From: an uncultured Veillonella sp.
Lineage (GTDB): Bacteria; Bacillota; Negativicutes; Veillonellales; Veillonellaceae
Length of the DNA: 6,881 nt
Assembly: GCA_900552445.1 (NCBI GenBank)
Contig: URZS01000057.1
Coordinates: forward strand, 1 to 6,881
Direction of reading: 5' to 3'
The notes beneath the pieces were generated by a model. It was not told the DNA's origin and did not search any database. It saw nothing but the letters and a program-made list of their open reading frames with translations. Both the position numbers and the translations under genes were made by a program. Below, piece after piece: positions 5,542 to 6,881 of the stretch (positions are counted from its first letter, which is position 1; each line of letters opens with the position of its first letter).

Positions 5542-6881
5542 TCAAGACATCATACGTTCCATCATATATTCAATTTCATCAGCACTCAAATTGTACATAG
5601 CCTGTACCATTCGATCTGCTGACTCACCAGAGGCACCGCTTTTAGCAATTTCTGCTTTTGCTTTAGCAATAAGTGCTTCCTTGCGTTGTGCTTCAGAATC
5701 TTCATCAGTTGGTACGGAAATATTAGCTTTGCCTTGGCCAATACCGCGTACCTCTTGGTTAGGATTATCTTTAGACGTTGTTTTAGTATCTTGAGCAGCC
5801 ACCGCTTCTATAGCGAAGGAGTTTTTACCAGTCATGATATACTCCACAGCTTCCAAGGTACTTTGTGTAAGGTTTACAGTCCAAAATTCACCAGCTGCAG
5901 TCAATTTGTATAGCAAACCATTATACGCAACGAGACCGCGTTCTTCCCATAATTTATAGAGCCAGTTCAATTCACCTAATCTTGGATCCATTTGTTCTAA
6001 GCTCATAATATTTAAGAAGCCTTGTTCAAGTTGACTTACCACTTGATTTACGATAGGTTGTAACTCACTTTGTTTCATCAGCGCCATAAATGGTTTTTCA
6101 CCACGGTTCACCATATCTTCGTATGGTTTTAATGCACGATGAAGCATCATGCCGTACCCATCGACATTACCGCCTGCGCCGCTACCAAATGGGAACATCG
6201 GTACGCCCGCTTTGGCTAAAATGTTATACAAGCTACGTTCACGGTTGTTTGCACTCCAGTGAGCCGCACTCAATCGACGATAGGAACGTTCATCAAGGTA
6301 CTTACGACCGAATTCGAACATATCCCCTTGCATAGAAGTTGTCGCTGCAGCTGGCACTTTACCTTTTGCAATGTCTTTATTAAGATCACTGCCATCAAAT
6401 ACGTTCAATTGATAAAGGTCTGCACCATCCACGCCAGAACTTACTAAATCAGCTAAGTCTTGTTCCCAAACTTCCATAGTTTGACCAGGCAAGCCATAGA
6501 TTAAGTCGATAACCACAGAACATTGTCCATACGCTTTTAGCGCAGCTAAACGTTCTAGTACAGTTTCTTTCGTATCTAAACGACCTACCATTTGACGTAC
6601 TTCTGTGTTGAAAGATTGTACGCCGATGGACATACGGTTAACACCATTTGCCATCCACACATCGAGATTTTCAGGAATCAAATCGTGAATACGGCCTTCT
6701 AAGGTAAGCTCATAATCGTTAGACAGTGGCAAATACTCTTTGATCGCCTTAAGCAATCTTTCAGAGTTCGTTGGAGACAACGATGTTGGAGTACCACCAC
6801 CGATAAATACGGCATGAATCAATCCATTTTTCAATCTTGGACGTTCACTAGCCATCTTTAATTCACTAATGAGGCCATCAA
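5542..6881 (-). CDS. hutW: HutW/ChuW-like heme-utilisation radical SAM protein, 5'-partial
   Basis: The visible part is the last 445 residues; the reading frame runs open through the right edge, adding DGLISELK before the first internal Met, so the N-terminus with the CxxxCxxC cluster motif is not seen. The segment shows GGGTPTSLS (visible residues 27-35), the SAM-binding glycine motif, NRMSIGVQSF (81-90) and DLIYGLPGQT (125-134), typical of the HemN-related radical SAM group. The later region (about 190-350) fits HutW/ChuW, which in characterised relatives opens the heme ring anaerobically by methyl transfer, releasing iron. HemN-like coproporphyrinogen dehydrogenase is the main alternative. 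The last 84 residues (about 362-445) look like an added tail: a polar, Lys/Glu/Ser-rich linker and a final helix ending in MMERMMS. The stop is TGA at 5544-5542, followed by a strong terminator. It is the last gene of its transcript, so any heme-transport or hutX/hutZ partners must lie to the right. Confidence 0.8.
   Translation of the reverse strand, partial: DGLISELKMASERPRLKNGLIHAVFIGGGTPTSLSPTNSERLLKAIKEYLPLSNDYELTLEGRIHDLIPENLDVWMANGVNRMSIGVQSFNTEVRQMVGRLDTKETVLERLAALKAYGQCSVVIDLIYGLPGQTMEVWEQDLADLVSSGVDGADLYQLNVFDGSDLNKDIAKGKVPAAATTSMQGDMFEFGRKYLDERSYRRLSAAHWSANNRERSLYNILAKAGVPMFPFGSGAGGNVDGYGMMLHRALKPYEDMVNRGEKPFMALMKQSELQPIVNQVVSQLEQGFLNIMSLEQMDPRLGELNWLYKLWEERGLVAYNGLLYKLTAAGEFWTVNLTQSTLEAVEYIMTGKNSFAIEAVAAQDTKTTSKDNPNQEVRGIGQGKANISVPTDEDSEAQRKEALIAKAKAEIAKSGASGESADRMVQAMYNLSADEIEYMMERMMS

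Noticed and set aside
5513..5913. Plus-strand open frames opposite the radical SAM tail
   Set aside because: They are antisense to a well-supported minus-strand gene, and the apparent hydrophobic stretches reflect the complement of its Ala/Lys/Glu-rich codons.
5542..6881. Anaerobic coproporphyrinogen dehydrogenase HemN as the product
   Set aside because: The radical SAM motifs are shared, but the C-terminal half fits HutW/ChuW better. The N-terminal cluster motif that would help decide lies outside the window, so HemN is kept only as the main alternative.

Overview
The window is a compact AT-rich bacterial segment in which every supported gene lies on the minus strand, so transcription runs from high to low coordinates. 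The protein set (a single-RCK KtrA with a KtrB pore, a PfkB-family kinase, a HutW/ChuW-type radical SAM protein and a MoxR-type ATPase), together with strong Shine-Dalgarno sites and low G+C, suggests an anaerobic Firmicute. My best guess is a member of the Negativicutes such as Veillonella. That assignment is inference from recalled protein resemblance, not a search.

From right to left there are three transcription blocks. (1) 5542-6881 is the C-terminal 445 residues of a HutW/ChuW-like heme-utilisation radical SAM enzyme; its N-terminus, with the iron-sulfur cysteines, lies beyond the right edge. The gene is closed by a strong intrinsic terminator at about 5410-5446. (2) After a 314-bp intergenic region comes a three-gene run: a PfkB-family kinase resembling ketohexokinase (4211-5227), the potassium-transport pore KtrB/TrkH (2839-4206, starting 4 bp after the kinase stop codon) and its cytosolic gating subunit KtrA (2154-2804). 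A hairpin plus T-run at 2061-2088 closes this run. (3) A second run holds a 268-residue protein built of nine exact 22-residue repeats (1234-2040) and, 12 bp further on, a MoxR/AAA_5-type ATPase (121-1221). The 120 bp left of it hold no recognisable gene.

Block 2 is a complete Ktr potassium-uptake system, with membrane pore and nucleotide-gated RCK ring, tightly linked to a sugar or nucleoside kinase. Block 3 looks like the start of a MoxR-type chaperone module. The tandem-repeat protein is the likely adaptor or client, and the usual VWA-domain partner, if there is one, must lie beyond the left edge. The most interesting points are the perfectly phased repeat protein paired with the ATPase, the kinase-potassium channel coupling, and a terminator-like hairpin lying between a promoter-like element and the start of the repeat-protein gene, which could act as an attenuator.
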